A DNA stretch of 64,000 nt, taken from positions 124,001 through 188,000 of the forward strand of contig JBIICY010000004.1 of NCBI GenBank assembly GCA_044238605.1, given 5' to 3'. A program made the position numbers and the translations under genes. Positions 1-8,306 of the stretch are shown piece by piece. Each line of letters begins with the position of its first letter. The stretch's first letter is position 1. Below the pieces are notes generated by a model, which made no database searches, had not been told where the DNA came from, and saw nothing but the letters and a program-made list of their open reading frames with translations. This DNA comes from UBA10438 sp044238605 (GTDB lineage Bacteria; Bacteroidota; Ignavibacteria; Kapaibacteriales; Kapaibacteriaceae).

Positions 1-933
1 TACGAACTCAAGAACAACGACAGACTTCTCGTCTTTGGTGAAGATGTTGGTGTAAAAGGGGGCGTGCACGGCGCAACGGTAGACCTGCAGGCCAAGCACG
101 GCGTTGAACGTGTCTTCGACACATCGCTAAGTGAAGAGGGTATCATTGGCCGTGCAGTAGGTATGGCCATGGCCGGACTTGTTCCTGTGCCGGAGATTCA
201 GTTCCGCAAGTATCTCGATCCAGCAACAGAACAGATCAACGACTGCGGCACGTTACGCTGGAGAACCAACGGCGATTTTGCAGCACCCATGGTAGTGCGC
301 ATTCCTGTTGGATTCTCAAAGCGCACCGGCGATCCATGGCACAGCGTCAGTGGTGAGGCAATTTTCGCACATACGCTTGGCTGGAAGGTTGCGATGCCAT
401 CGAATGCGCAGGATGCAGTAGGACTGCTCCGCACAGCACTGCGTGGTAACGACCCAACATTCTTCCTTGAACATAGAGCTATCCAAGACACAGCACCCGG
501 ACGCGGCATCTATCCTGGCGACAACTACACAGTGCCGTTTGGTGTTGCCTCCATTGTGCGCACAGGAACAAGGGCCACTGTCGTGGCATGGGGCGAGATG
601 GTTCACCGCGCTAAGTCTGCTGTGGAGCAAACAGGTGAGGACATTGAGATCATCGATCTGCGTACCATCGTGCCGTGGGATCAAGATTGCGTCCTGAATT
701 CTGTTCGCAAAACCAATCGCTGCATGGTTCTCCACGAAGACACCATCACCGCCGGATTCGGCGCAGAAATCGCTGCTGTGATCATGAAGGAGTGCTTTAC
801 GCACCTTGATGCTCCAGTTGTGCGCCTTGCCAGCGCCGATGTTCCTATCCCGTACAACAAGGGCATGATGGACGCTGTTATCCCAACGATCGATCGGGTT
901 GCGCAGGAGTTAAAGGCGCTGCTGGATTATTGA
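1..933 (+). CDS. 2-oxoacid dehydrogenase E1 component, beta (transketolase-like) part, 5'-truncated
   Basis: This is the C-terminal part of a thiamine-diphosphate-dependent 2-oxoacid dehydrogenase (pyruvate or branched-chain type), which decarboxylates the 2-oxoacid and passes the acyl group to the E2 lipoyl domain. The frame is open from base 1, so the gene starts upstream of the window. FGEDVG near the start is the usual E1-beta opening motif. DTSLSEEGIIGRAVGMA, RIPVGF and FLEHRAIQD follow in family order, and the C-terminal transketolase domain shows VVAWGEM and LHEDTITAGFGAEI. The reading frame ends at TGA 931-933. Whether an alpha part is fused upstream, as in many Bacteroidota, cannot be seen. 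Substrate choice (pyruvate or branched chain) cannot be told from this portion. A strong hairpin terminator follows. Confidence 0.9.
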   Translation, partial: YELKNNDRLLVFGEDVGVKGGVHGATVDLQAKHGVERVFDTSLSEEGIIGRAVGMAMAGLVPVPEIQFRKYLDPATEQINDCGTLRWRTNGDFAAPMVVRIPVGFSKRTGDPWHSVSGEAIFAHTLGWKVAMPSNAQDAVGLLRTALRGNDPTFFLEHRAIQDTAPGRGIYPGDNYTVPFGVASIVRTGTRATVVAWGEMVHRAKSAVEQTGEDIEIIDLRTIVPWDQDCVLNSVRKTNRCMVLHEDTITAGFGAEIAAVIMKECFTHLDAPVVRLASADVPIPYNKGMMDAVIPTIDRVAQELKALLDY

Positions 934-959
934 GAAGCCCCTTGCGGATCAAGAAAGCG

Positions 960-985
960 AAAGGGGCTTATGGCCCCTTTTCTAT
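960..985 (+). terminator. Intrinsic terminator after the E1 gene
   Basis: The stem AAAGGGGC (960-967) pairs with GCCCCTTT (973-980) around the 5-nt loop TTATG and runs into T-rich sequence. An alternative stem, AAGCCCCTT (935-943) with AAGGGGCTT (961-969), overlaps it. It ends the dehydrogenase transcription unit. Confidence 0.75.
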
Positions 986-1017
986 ATCGGGCCCATTTCA
1001 ATAGGCGGCCTTCGGAG

Positions 1018-1090
1018 CTTTTTTAGGGGGGCTTTGGGGGGCTCCTTTTTTTTGGGCTCTTTTTTTTGGGGCTCTTTTTGGGGCTCTTTT
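1018..1090. repeat. Low-complexity G/T tract with imperfect GGGGCTCTTTTT repeats
   Basis: Runs of G (up to 6) and T (up to 8) alternate as degenerate copies of a GGGGCTC-T(n) unit. The phrase CTTTTCTATA followed by CGGGC occurs both before this tract (978-995) and at its end (1086-1099), as if a small element had been duplicated and decayed. No ORF crosses it. It lies in the 264-nt gap downstream of the RAYT transposase gene. Confidence 0.6.
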
Positions 1091-1091
1091 C

Positions 1092-1121
1092 TATACGGGC
1101 ACGATATATCGTGCCCGTATA
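1092..1121. repeat. 30-bp perfect palindrome, REP-like, near the RAYT transposase gene
   Basis: The half-site TATACGGGCACGATA is followed immediately by its exact reverse complement, giving 30 bases of perfect dyad symmetry with no spacer. It lies 76 nt beyond the 3' end of the RAYT gene. Repetitive extragenic palindromes flank and are the presumed substrates of RAYT transposases, so a REP role is likely. A cruciform-forming terminator is the alternative. Two tandem copies of GATCGGAATC follow at 1127-1136 and 1139-1148. Confidence 0.65.
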
Positions 1122-1197
1122 ATCAGGATCGGAATCCAGATCGGAATCAAGATGCCCCAAGCCCCCTAATCAGCTCAACTTAGGGCGGGGATGGAGC

Positions 1198-1734
1198 CTA
1201 TTTTCGATTGATGCGGCTGCTTCGCCTTCTTCGCCGCGCCAGATGAATCTGAGTGTTGTATGTGATGTATCCCTCCACCCGATGCACATATTCAGGCTTA
1301 AAGAGCACTCGCATATAATAACCACGGTGGAAAACTAACAGCTTCGGGTTGCTGAACCTGCGCCGTATCTCTCTTGTAATCGCCGCCTTGAGCGTTCGAA
1401 CGATCGTAGGTATGCTGCCGCGAACTGGTTTGCCAAATTGCTCGGGTTCCTCGGAGTTATCTGGCAATTCAATTATCGTGATCAGCACGTGAATATGATT
1501 CGGCTGGATAGAATACAAGACCCTGATGACGTTTGGGTGATGCTGCTGTATGGATTTTAAACATGCATCTGTTATCAACCCAAGTTGTGTCAGGACAACA
1601 CTATCTGCGGCATAGTACCCTAGCGTAGGCTTTTTATCTTTCGTGCTAATTGTGATAAAGTACGAGGCAGATCGAGTATATGAGTAGTTGTGCCAGCGGA
1701 TCGATCTCCGCTTCGGCAGAAATTTGTTGTGCAT
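1198..1734 (-). CDS. REP-associated tyrosine transposase (RAYT, Y1_Tnp/IS200-like)
   Basis: This 178-residue protein belongs to the Y1 transposase family, single-strand DNA nucleases related to IS200 TnpA. The N-terminal SASYFITISTKDKKPTLG fits the family's first beta strand. The HUH metal-binding pair is seen as NHIHVL (H80 and H82), and the likely nucleophile is Y156 in GYITYN. The tail is very arginine-rich, as usual in RAYTs. Single-copy RAYTs are not autonomous insertion sequences; they are thought to mobilise or maintain REP palindromes, and the perfect palindrome at 1092-1121 is the likely partner. The gene is divergent from the uvrD-like helicase, with only about 50 nt between the starts. 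It has full family length and no visible frameshift, so it is probably functional. Confidence 0.85.
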   Translation of the reverse strand: MHNKFLPKRRSIRWHNYSYTRSASYFITISTKDKKPTLGYYAADSVVLTQLGLITDACLKSIQQHHPNVIRVLYSIQPNHIHVLITIIELPDNSEEPEQFGKPVRGSIPTIVRTLKAAITREIRRRFSNPKLLVFHRGYYMRVLFKPEYVHRVEGYITYNTQIHLARRRRRSSRINRK

Positions 1735-1773
1735 ACATAGTCATGTGCGGCACAGCACATGAAATGTGACACG

Positions 1774-1780
1774 TAAATTG
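1774..1780 (+). promoter_or_regulatory. TAAATTG box before the uvrD-like gene
   Basis: TAAATTG followed by CCGC lies directly before ATG 1785. It is a weaker form of the TAnnTTTG box seen before several other genes here. If it is the promoter, the mRNA would begin at or very near the start codon. Confidence 0.35.
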
Positions 1781-1784
1781 CCGC

Positions 1785-3872
1785 ATGAAGAAGATCGTGC
1801 TTCGGCCGGCGAGTGTTGCCCCAAGTGGCAAGGCATATCGCATTGATTATGCCGCTGTGCTCAATGCGCAACAGTATCAGGCGGTGATGCATGATAAGGG
1901 GCCTGCATTGGTCCTCGCTGGCGCAGGCACAGGAAAGACGCGTACGCTTACGTACCGCGTTGCAAGGCTCGTAGAAGACGGTGTAGATCCATCTTCGATT
2001 CTCCTGCTGACATTCACACGAAAAGCAGCAACAGAAATGCTCAGACGTGCTTCGCAGCTTCTCGACGGACGCTGTGAGAAAGTAGCTGGGGGGACGTTTC
2101 ACGCTTTTGCATTTCGAGTGTTAAAAGCATATGGAGCAGCGAGTAGCGAGCAGCGAACAGCGAGTAGCGAACAGCGAACAGCGAGTAGCGAACAGCGAAC
2201 AGCGAGCAGCGAGCAGCGAACAGCGAGTGGCGAACAGCAGACGGTGTATTCGATTATTGATCAGTCGGATGCAGAGGACATCATGAATCTTGTGCGAAGC
2301 AAGTTTGATCTTGCTGCACGCAGAAAGAGATTCCCGAACAAGGGAACACTGCACGACATGTACAGCAAGTCTGTGAATATGTCCAAGCCCCTTGACCAAC
2401 TCATTGCCGAGCAATACCCGCAGTTTGTGGATGATACCGAGACGATACGTCAGATGATTCTCGGGTATACCGATTACAAGCATCGGAACGGACTGTTTGA
2501 CTACGATGATCTGCTGCTCTATCTGCTTGCGATGACCCGTCACGAGATAATTGGTCCTGCACTGCGGAATCAGTTCCGTCATGTTATGGTAGATGAGTAC
2601 CAGGATACCAACAATCTGCAGCATCAGATCGTACTCGGGCTTGCCGGCACGTCGGGCAACGTAATGGTCGTAGGTGATGATGCACAGAGCATCTACTCGT
2701 TTCGGGGTGCCAACGTTCGCAACATTCACAGCGTGCCCGAGTCCTTCGACACCTGCACGATCATCCGTCTTGAAGAGAACTATCGCAGCACGCAGCCAAT
2801 CCTGGATCTCTGCAATGCAGTGCTGGAAGACGCTCCCTTTATGTTCGAGAAAAAGCTGATTGCTCATCGTGAAGGGGGCGAGCATCCCATGCTCATCACC
2901 GCACGCAGTGAACGTCAGCAATCACAATTCATTGCTCAGCATGTTCTCCAACTGCGAGAAGATGGTATTGCACTCTCCGATATCGCAGTGCTTGTACGTA
3001 GTGGATTCTTGTCGTTTGATCTTGAGATCGAACTCCAGCGGGCCAATATTCCGTTTCGGAAGTTTGGTGGACTCAAGTTTGCAGAAGCTGCTCATGTAAA
3101 GGATCTGCTTGCGCGTCTGCGCATCACAGAGAACGTCCGCGATGTTGTCTCATGGTTCCGTGTTCTCCAACAGCTCGAAGGCATTGGACAAAAGACTGCG
3201 CAGAGCATCCTTGATAATCTGCTTGCGCATCCAGATCCGCTCTCTGAGCCAGAACGCACGTATGGAAGCACAGGCAAGGCGGCAAACTCACTGGCGAATC
3301 TTCTTCATGAGCTTGCCAAGGCCCGGCAGGTGCGTCATCCACTGGAACGTTTGCGGTATATCGCTGAGCAGTATCGTTCAACGCTTGAACGATTGCATGA
3401 TGATGCACCTAAGCGCTGGAAGGACATCGAGACGATCATTGGAATTGGTGGACGCTACGGCACATGTCAGGAATTTCTTGATGATATAGCCCTTGAGCCC
3501 CCTACAGACGGACTCGACACGATCGACCCCGATGATGGCGAAACAGAGTTTATGACCATCTCAACTATTCACTCGGCCAAGGGGCTTGAGTGGAAGGTGG
3601 TCTTTGTGCTCTCTGTTAACGAAGGGCGCATTCCATCTGCCAAGAGTGCTGAGTCTGAAGAATCTATCGAAGAAGAACGCCGCTTGTTGTACGTAGCGTG
3701 TACTCGCGCAAAAGACATGCTGTTGCTTACGTATCCCGATGTGATGGCTGAGTGGCAGCATTCGGATGTTCTCTCACGTCCGAGTCGCTTTCTCGACAAC
3801 GTTACTCCCGAACAATGTCCACGGTATTTTCTTGCCGAAGAACAACAAGATCAGCAGGAGCTCCTATCATGA
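1785..3872 (+). CDS. UvrD/PcrA-type superfamily 1 DNA helicase with an in-frame heptad-repeat insert
   Basis: This 695-residue 3'-5' helicase has all SF1A motifs: Q motif (LNAQQYQAV), Walker A GAGTGKT near residue 46, LTFTRKAA (Ia), VDEYQDT (II), GDDAQSIYSFRGA (III), EENYRST (IV), TISTIHSAKGLEWKVVF (V) and LLYVACTRAKD (VI). UvrD/PcrA enzymes act in excision repair, mismatch repair and fork clearance; the exact subtype is not assigned. Residues about 117-151 are a repetitive insert, with ASSEQRT occurring several times, encoded by 15 copies of a 7-nt DNA repeat. The insert sits in domain 1 after the Ia/Ib region, where related enzymes have no such sequence. A change of one repeat unit would shift the frame. 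The stop overlaps the next start as ATGA. Confidence 0.93.
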   Translation: MKKIVLRPASVAPSGKAYRIDYAAVLNAQQYQAVMHDKGPALVLAGAGTGKTRTLTYRVARLVEDGVDPSSILLLTFTRKAATEMLRRASQLLDGRCEKVAGGTFHAFAFRVLKAYGAASSEQRTASSEQRTASSEQRTASSEQRTASGEQQTVYSIIDQSDAEDIMNLVRSKFDLAARRKRFPNKGTLHDMYSKSVNMSKPLDQLIAEQYPQFVDDTETIRQMILGYTDYKHRNGLFDYDDLLLYLLAMTRHEIIGPALRNQFRHVMVDEYQDTNNLQHQIVLGLAGTSGNVMVVGDDAQSIYSFRGANVRNIHSVPESFDTCTIIRLEENYRSTQPILDLCNAVLEDAPFMFEKKLIAHREGGEHPMLITARSERQQSQFIAQHVLQLREDGIALSDIAVLVRSGFLSFDLEIELQRANIPFRKFGGLKFAEAAHVKDLLARLRITENVRDVVSWFRVLQQLEGIGQKTAQSILDNLLAHPDPLSEPERTYGSTGKAANSLANLLHELAKARQVRHPLERLRYIAEQYRSTLERLHDDAPKRWKDIETIIGIGGRYGTCQEFLDDIALEPPTDGLDTIDPDDGETEFMTISTIHSAKGLEWKVVFVLSVNEGRIPSAKSAESEESIEEERRLLYVACTRAKDMLLLTYPDVMAEWQHSDVLSRPSRFLDNVTPEQCPRYFLAEEQQDQQELLS
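2134..2238 (+). repeat. 15-unit heptanucleotide tandem repeat inside the uvrD-like gene
   Basis: Fifteen 7-nt units run without a break, mostly GAACAGC, GAGCAGC and GAGTAGC (consensus GARYAGC; one unit is GAGTGGC). Three units make 21 nt, so the protein shows a 7-residue repeat. The same units reappear in the intergenic array at 38.8 kb, so this is a dispersed repeat family that has entered a gene. Confidence 0.95.
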
Positions 3873-4390
3873 ACAAGGCCTTGTTTCTCGACCGTGATGG
3901 TGTGATCAACACGCGGCTGGTAGGGCAGTATGTCCGCACGCCTGGCGAATTCGAGTTAATTCTTGACGTCGTGACGATTCTCAAGCTTGCAAAGAAGCGT
4001 GGCTACCAGCTTGTACTAATCACGAACCAGCAGGGCATTGGTAAGGGGCTGATGACCACACGTGACCTTGGTCTTGTGCACGACCACATGCAACAGAGTC
4101 TGCAGTCGGCAGGTGCACCAGCGATCGATGCAATCTACTGGTGTTCTGATCTTGATGGATCAGGTAGCACGCACCGCAAACCAGCACCCGGTATGCTGCT
4201 TGATGCTATGCGAGATCACGACATCGAGGCCTCGGCATCATGGTTCGTGGGAGATTCCCGCAGCGATGCTCAGGCAGGTCGCGCAGCAGGTGTAAAGACC
4301 CTGCTGTTGGGCGAGTATGGCACCGAGGAAGCAGACATCATTGCGCCCACACATAGTGATGCTCTCCGAGAACTTGAAGCAGTTCTATGA
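3869..4390 (+). CDS. gmhB: HAD-family phosphatase, GmhB/histidinol-phosphatase type
   Basis: This 173-residue HAD hydrolase resembles D-glycero-D-manno-heptose 1,7-bisphosphate 7-phosphatase, which removes the C7 phosphate in ADP-heptose synthesis for the LPS inner core. The start MNKALFLDRDGVIN carries the DxD nucleophile motif. LITNQQGIGKG is the second motif, HRKPAPGML supplies the conserved lysine, and FVGDSRSDAQAG holds the acidic pair. The chosen ATG overlaps the helicase stop (ATGA); a longer upstream frame exists but adds non-homologous residues. GmhB cannot be separated from histidinol-phosphatase by sequence alone, but kdsA and the LptC-like gene nearby favour an LPS role. A small membrane protein follows with another ATGA overlap. 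Confidence 0.8.
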   Translation: MNKALFLDRDGVINTRLVGQYVRTPGEFELILDVVTILKLAKKRGYQLVLITNQQGIGKGLMTTRDLGLVHDHMQQSLQSAGAPAIDAIYWCSDLDGSGSTHRKPAPGMLLDAMRDHDIEASASWFVGDSRSDAQAGRAAGVKTLLLGEYGTEEADIIAPTHSDALRELEAVL

Positions 4391-4659
4391 AGCGAGCAGG
4401 TGTTCGATACGCTGCTGGTGTTACCGTGGTAGTGCTTTTCCAATTGGCTCCGCTGGCCATACCATTTGTATGGGCAACAGCGTGGAGCGCGTCAGTCAAG
4501 GGCATAGTCTCTGCTCTGCTCGCTCTGGGTATTCCAGAGCTCGGAATCGTTATAGCAGCTATGCTCATCGGACGCAAGGAAGTTCGCCGTATCTGGCGGA
4601 TTGTTAAGGTAATTGCTAAACGCTGTTACAAATACGCTTCCAGCTCGCTCTCGCTTTGA
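4387..4659 (+). CDS. Small hydrophobic protein, two predicted membrane helices
   Basis: This 90-residue protein has two hydrophobic segments, about residues 9-34 and 38-62, followed by a basic tail. It starts on the ATGA overlap with the HAD phosphatase, which suggests translational coupling and supports it as a real gene. Its general look recalls small bacterial membrane proteins with a transporter-suffix type hairpin, but I do not recognise the family with confidence. Its last 34 nt overlap the 3' end of the convergent ftsK gene, so the two transcripts would be complementary there. Confidence 0.6.
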   Translation: MKRAGVRYAAGVTVVVLFQLAPLAIPFVWATAWSASVKGIVSALLALGIPELGIVIAAMLIGRKEVRRIWRIVKVIAKRCYKYASSSLSL

Positions 4660-7481
4660 AGCAGGACGGGACGTCCGCGCGAACCATCTGGTGGGCCAAC
4701 AATACCGGCCATTTCGAGCTCATCAACGATGCGAGCTGCACGCGCATATCCAACCTTTAGCCTGCGTTGCAGCGTTGATGTGCTTGCCTGCTGCAGCTGC
4801 ACAAAGATCCGCGCTGCTTCTTCGAACAACGCATCGCGGTCGCTGCTGCCTCCGCCGCCGGCACCAGCACGCTTGTTGATCGACGGAAGCATGTACGGCG
4901 TCGAATAGCCCTTTTGTCCGCCGATCCATTCGCACAAAGCTTCGACCTCCTCGGTGGAGATAAATGCATTCTGCATACGAATCGGTAGCGGTGTATTACC
5001 CGGCGCAAAGAGCATGTCGCCGTTACCAATCAGGTGCTCAGCACCGGTTCCGTCGAGGATGGTGCGAGAGTCGATTCGCGATGATACCTGATAGGCAATG
5101 CGGGCAGGGAAGTTGGCCTTGATAAGCCCCGTAACAACGTCCACACTTGGACGCTGCGTTGCAACGATACAGTGAATGCCAACGGCGCGGGCAAGCTGAG
5201 CAAGACGGCAGATTGGTTCTTCAACTTCCTTCGAAGCCGTCATCATAAGGTCTGCAAGTTCGTCGATGATCACCACGATGAACGGCATCGGGCGATGCAT
5301 AAAGCCGCCTTTATCCTTGATCTTGCCCTCATTCACCTTCTGGTTGTAGTCCGTGATGTTGCGCTGTCCGGCAGCGGCCAAGATGCTGAAACGCTGCTGC
5401 ATCTCTTCAACAAGTGCCTTGAGAACCACTACAGCGTTCTGTGGCGACGTCACGATTGATTCGTTGATATCCGGCGATATCGCCAGGTAATGATCCCTTA
5501 GCGAAGCGTAGAGATTCATCTCCACGCGCTTCGGGTCTACGATCACAAACTTGAGATCCTTTGGATGGATGCGGTAGAGCAGCGACGCAATGATCGTGTT
5601 GATGCCAACCGACTTTCCTTTGCCCGTGGCACCGGCGATCAGAAGGTGGGGCATCTTCGTCAGGTCTGCGCAGAACACCTCTCCTACAACTGTCTTGCCC
5701 ATGGCAAGGGGCAGGCGGATGGCCGGATCATGATACTTCGGACTCTTGATGATCGAGCTAAAGCGCACAATAGACGGATGTTGATTCGGGATCTCAATGC
5801 CAACGGTGCCCTTGCCGGGGATAGGTGCAATGATGCGCACACCCTGCGCTTTGAGCGCAAGGGCGATGTCGTCTGATAGGTTCTCGATCTGCGACACCTT
5901 GATCCCAGATGCCGGAACGAACTCATACTGCGTCACCACTGGGCCAGGTGTTACCGTGAGATTTTCGATGCGTACCTTAAACGTCTCGAGTTTCTCCTGA
6001 AGTGTCAGCGCTTTGGCCTGAAGTTCTGCATCGTCAACAGCGCCCTCGTCCTTTACCTCTATCAGCAGTTTCGATGGAGGGGGCTTGTAGGCGATTTCCT
6101 CGTCATACATCGTAACGTTCGAGAGCTTGATCTCTGGCTCAACAGGGAAGAGCGTATCCTGTACAGTTACCGTAAGTGGACGCTGCACAGACACTGGAGC
6201 ACGCGCAGGTACGCTGCGTGGCTGCTCTTGCTCAACCTCTTCATCTGCTTCTTCGTCGAACTCTTCTTCAGCCTCTGCTTCTTCAAACTCGTCTTCAAGT
6301 TCCTCTTCCAGCTCTTCTTCCTCTTCTTCAAGCTCTTCGTCGTTACGGTCCAGAGCGATGCCTTTCTGAGGATGCAATTGCTGCAGACGACGCTTTACTT
6401 CGTGCAGATCAACAGAGGTTGACGGCGAATCATCTTCTTCCTCTTCCGGCTCGGGGGCCGGTGAAACAGGCTGCGTTATCGGGCTCGGACGAAGGATGCG
6501 AACAGAAGAAGAGAGTTGTCCGGCAAAGGGCGACTCTTCCTGGGGTTCCTGAGATGCTCGTCGTAGTCGCACGGCAGGCTCGTCATCAAGCTCTGTCGGA
6601 CGAATGATCGACCGTTTCTTGCCACCAAAAATCCGAGGAGCCGGAGCAGCCGGCGGTTCCACAGGGACTTCATCTTCCTCTTCCGCTTCTTCTTCAGCGT
6701 CGAGTTCTTCGTCTTCTGCCTCCTCCACGCCCCTTGGCGCTGAGCGACGTGGGAGCGAGATACCAGACGTGAGGTTGGCTAGCGCATCTTTGATGGGCTG
6801 CAGAGAGCTTTGGGCGGATCGAAGATCTATCTCAAATCCTAAAACAATCACTGCGGCCGAAACCAAAAACCAGACGAGTGCGCTGCCAAATTTTCCGATC
6901 AGCTGCGTTACAACACCGGCCAGGAACTGACCAATAAATCCGCATGCTTCGGGCGGTATAAATGAAAGGGGCTCGATTAGCTGCAGTGTTGCAACAAATG
7001 CAGCAACGGATACCGCAGCAATTGTTGCAATGATAGAGTACCTAGTAACCCGAGGTGTTAATCGTTGGAAGCGATAGACGTCCCACGCCCACACAATCAG
7101 AAGGACAGGGAACAATAGAGACCATACTCCAACCGTGCTGAGCAGCAGCCAATGGGCTACCACAGCTCCAAGAAGGCCTATCCAGTTGTGGGTTTGATCG
7201 AACTGCTGCCGAATCTCATCGTCTCCGCGAACAACTCCCATCAGCTCCCGCATAGTAAGCTGGGCATTGGCTGCATCGGCCCGTGCATAGGAAATGATCG
7301 ACACCACCATTAACAAACCAAGCAGGGCCATCAGGACAGCGAAGATCTTGGTACGACGTAGCCGTTCCACCTCACTACCGAGAGTTAACTGTTGCGGACG
7401 CGACGCGTCGTCGGCTTCCTGCGGAATGTCCGACCCTGTTGATCGTCTGCGTAACGGGATATGTTCTGGGCGTTGTGCCAT
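4626..7481 (-). CDS. ftsK: DNA translocase FtsK/SpoIIIE
   Basis: This 951-residue ATP-driven double-strand DNA pump clears the chromosome from the division septum and activates XerCD recombination at dif. The N-terminal region up to about residue 240 has several hydrophobic segments that anchor it in the inner membrane. A long linker (about 255-470) is dominated by glutamate and aspartate, encoded by TTC/TCT-type repeats on the plus strand. The motor has Walker A GATGKGKSVG near residue 614 and Walker B FIVVIIDELADLM near 740. The C-terminal gamma winged-helix domain (about 885-951) has the typical VQLQQASTSTLQRRLKVGYA, which reads polar KOPS-type sequences. It is divergent from kdsA with 45 nt between starts, and its 3' end overlaps the convergent small membrane protein gene. 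Confidence 0.96.
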   Translation of the reverse strand: MAQRPEHIPLRRRSTGSDIPQEADDASRPQQLTLGSEVERLRRTKIFAVLMALLGLLMVVSIISYARADAANAQLTMRELMGVVRGDDEIRQQFDQTHNWIGLLGAVVAHWLLLSTVGVWSLLFPVLLIVWAWDVYRFQRLTPRVTRYSIIATIAAVSVAAFVATLQLIEPLSFIPPEACGFIGQFLAGVVTQLIGKFGSALVWFLVSAAVIVLGFEIDLRSAQSSLQPIKDALANLTSGISLPRRSAPRGVEEAEDEELDAEEEAEEEDEVPVEPPAAPAPRIFGGKKRSIIRPTELDDEPAVRLRRASQEPQEESPFAGQLSSSVRILRPSPITQPVSPAPEPEEEEDDSPSTSVDLHEVKRRLQQLHPQKGIALDRNDEELEEEEEELEEELEDEFEEAEAEEEFDEEADEEVEQEQPRSVPARAPVSVQRPLTVTVQDTLFPVEPEIKLSNVTMYDEEIAYKPPPSKLLIEVKDEGAVDDAELQAKALTLQEKLETFKVRIENLTVTPGPVVTQYEFVPASGIKVSQIENLSDDIALALKAQGVRIIAPIPGKGTVGIEIPNQHPSIVRFSSIIKSPKYHDPAIRLPLAMGKTVVGEVFCADLTKMPHLLIAGATGKGKSVGINTIIASLLYRIHPKDLKFVIVDPKRVEMNLYASLRDHYLAISPDINESIVTSPQNAVVVLKALVEEMQQRFSILAAAGQRNITDYNQKVNEGKIKDKGGFMHRPMPFIVVIIDELADLMMTASKEVEEPICRLAQLARAVGIHCIVATQRPSVDVVTGLIKANFPARIAYQVSSRIDSRTILDGTGAEHLIGNGDMLFAPGNTPLPIRMQNAFISTEEVEALCEWIGGQKGYSTPYMLPSINKRAGAGGGGSSDRDALFEEAARIFVQLQQASTSTLQRRLKVGYARAARIVDELEMAGIVGPPDGSRGRPVLLQSESELEAYL

Positions 7482-7511
7482 TCACTCAATGCTGCACGGG
7501 CAATTTAATGG

Positions 7512-7518
7512 TATTTTG
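7512..7518 (+). promoter_or_regulatory. TATTTTG box before kdsA
   Basis: TATTTTG ends 8 nt before the kdsA ATG at 7527. It resembles the TAnnTTTG box but is one T short. The position suggests a very short or absent 5' leader. Confidence 0.4.
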
Positions 7519-7526
7519 CCGCATAT

Positions 7527-8306
7527 ATGCATACCGAATCTAAAAGACCCATCGTCATCGCCGGGCCGTGTCTGGTAGAATCGCGCGATGTTATCATGCG
7601 TGTAGCAGAAACACTTGCCACCGTCACAAAAGACATTCCAGTTTCGTTGTACCTCAAGGGTTCCTACCGGAAGGCAAACCGCACAAGTGCGGGGTCATTT
7701 CAAGGAATCGGGGATGCAACTGCACTGTCGTATCTCCGAGAAGCTGGGGCCATGATCAATGCTCCAACGCTCACGGATATTCATTCCGACGCCGAAGCTG
7801 CAATGGCCGCTGAATACGTTGATGTGCTTCAGATCCCAGCGTTTCTCAGCAGGCAAACTTCGCTCTTGGAAGCTGCTGCTGCCACTGGACGCATTGTGAA
7901 TATTAAAAAGGCGCAGTTCATGGCGCCAGACGATATGGCAAAGGCTGCTCAGAAAGTCACCGATGCCAACGGGGCAGCCGTGTGGCTCACGGAACGTGGA
8001 ACCACATTTGGGTATCATGATCTTGTGGTGGATTACCGTTCACTGGTGATCATGCGTCAGACCGGACATCCCGTGATTTTTGACGCAACGCATAGTGTGC
8101 AGCAACCATCCGTTGGTGCTCAATCTGGCGGAAAACGCGAGTTTATCCCGGCGCTTGCACGTGCTGCGGCAGCCGTGGGCATAGACGGCATCTTCTTTGA
8201 AACACATCCCGATCCAGCTAATGCAAAGAGTGATGCGGCAACGCAGCTGCCTCTTGATCAGGCTGGAGACTTTCTTTCATCCATTCTGGAATACTGGCAC
8301 GGATGA
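7527..8306 (+). CDS. kdsA: 3-deoxy-8-phosphooctulonate synthase
   Basis: This 259-residue enzyme condenses phosphoenolpyruvate with arabinose 5-phosphate to form KDO 8-phosphate, the precursor of the KDO core sugar of LPS. Family signatures are IVIAGPCLVES at the N-terminus, YLKGSYRKANRTS (phosphate-binding KxSxxKANRTS-like loop), QIPAFLSRQT, NIKKAQFMAP and IFDATHSVQQP. It opens a run of five overlapping genes (kdsA, lptC-like, tpiA, pgsA, pgpA). The stop overlaps the next start by ATGA. Length and motifs are normal, and it belongs with the envelope biosynthesis theme of the region. Confidence 0.97.
   Translation: MHTESKRPIVIAGPCLVESRDVIMRVAETLATVTKDIPVSLYLKGSYRKANRTSAGSFQGIGDATALSYLREAGAMINAPTLTDIHSDAEAAMAAEYVDVLQIPAFLSRQTSLLEAAAATGRIVNIKKAQFMAPDDMAKAAQKVTDANGAAVWLTERGTTFGYHDLVVDYRSLVIMRQTGHPVIFDATHSVQQPSVGAQSGGKREFIPALARAAAAVGIDGIFFETHPDPANAKSDAATQLPLDQAGDFLSSILEYWHG

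Noticed and set aside
2121..2921. Long minus-strand ORF opposite the uvrD-like gene
   Set aside because: It is the shadow of the helicase gene; the protein has no recognisable motif and part of it only translates the heptad repeat.
6127..6930. Serine/leucine-rich plus-strand ORFs inside ftsK
   Set aside because: They are the antisense reading of the acidic FtsK linker, which is TTC/TCT rich, and have no start signal.
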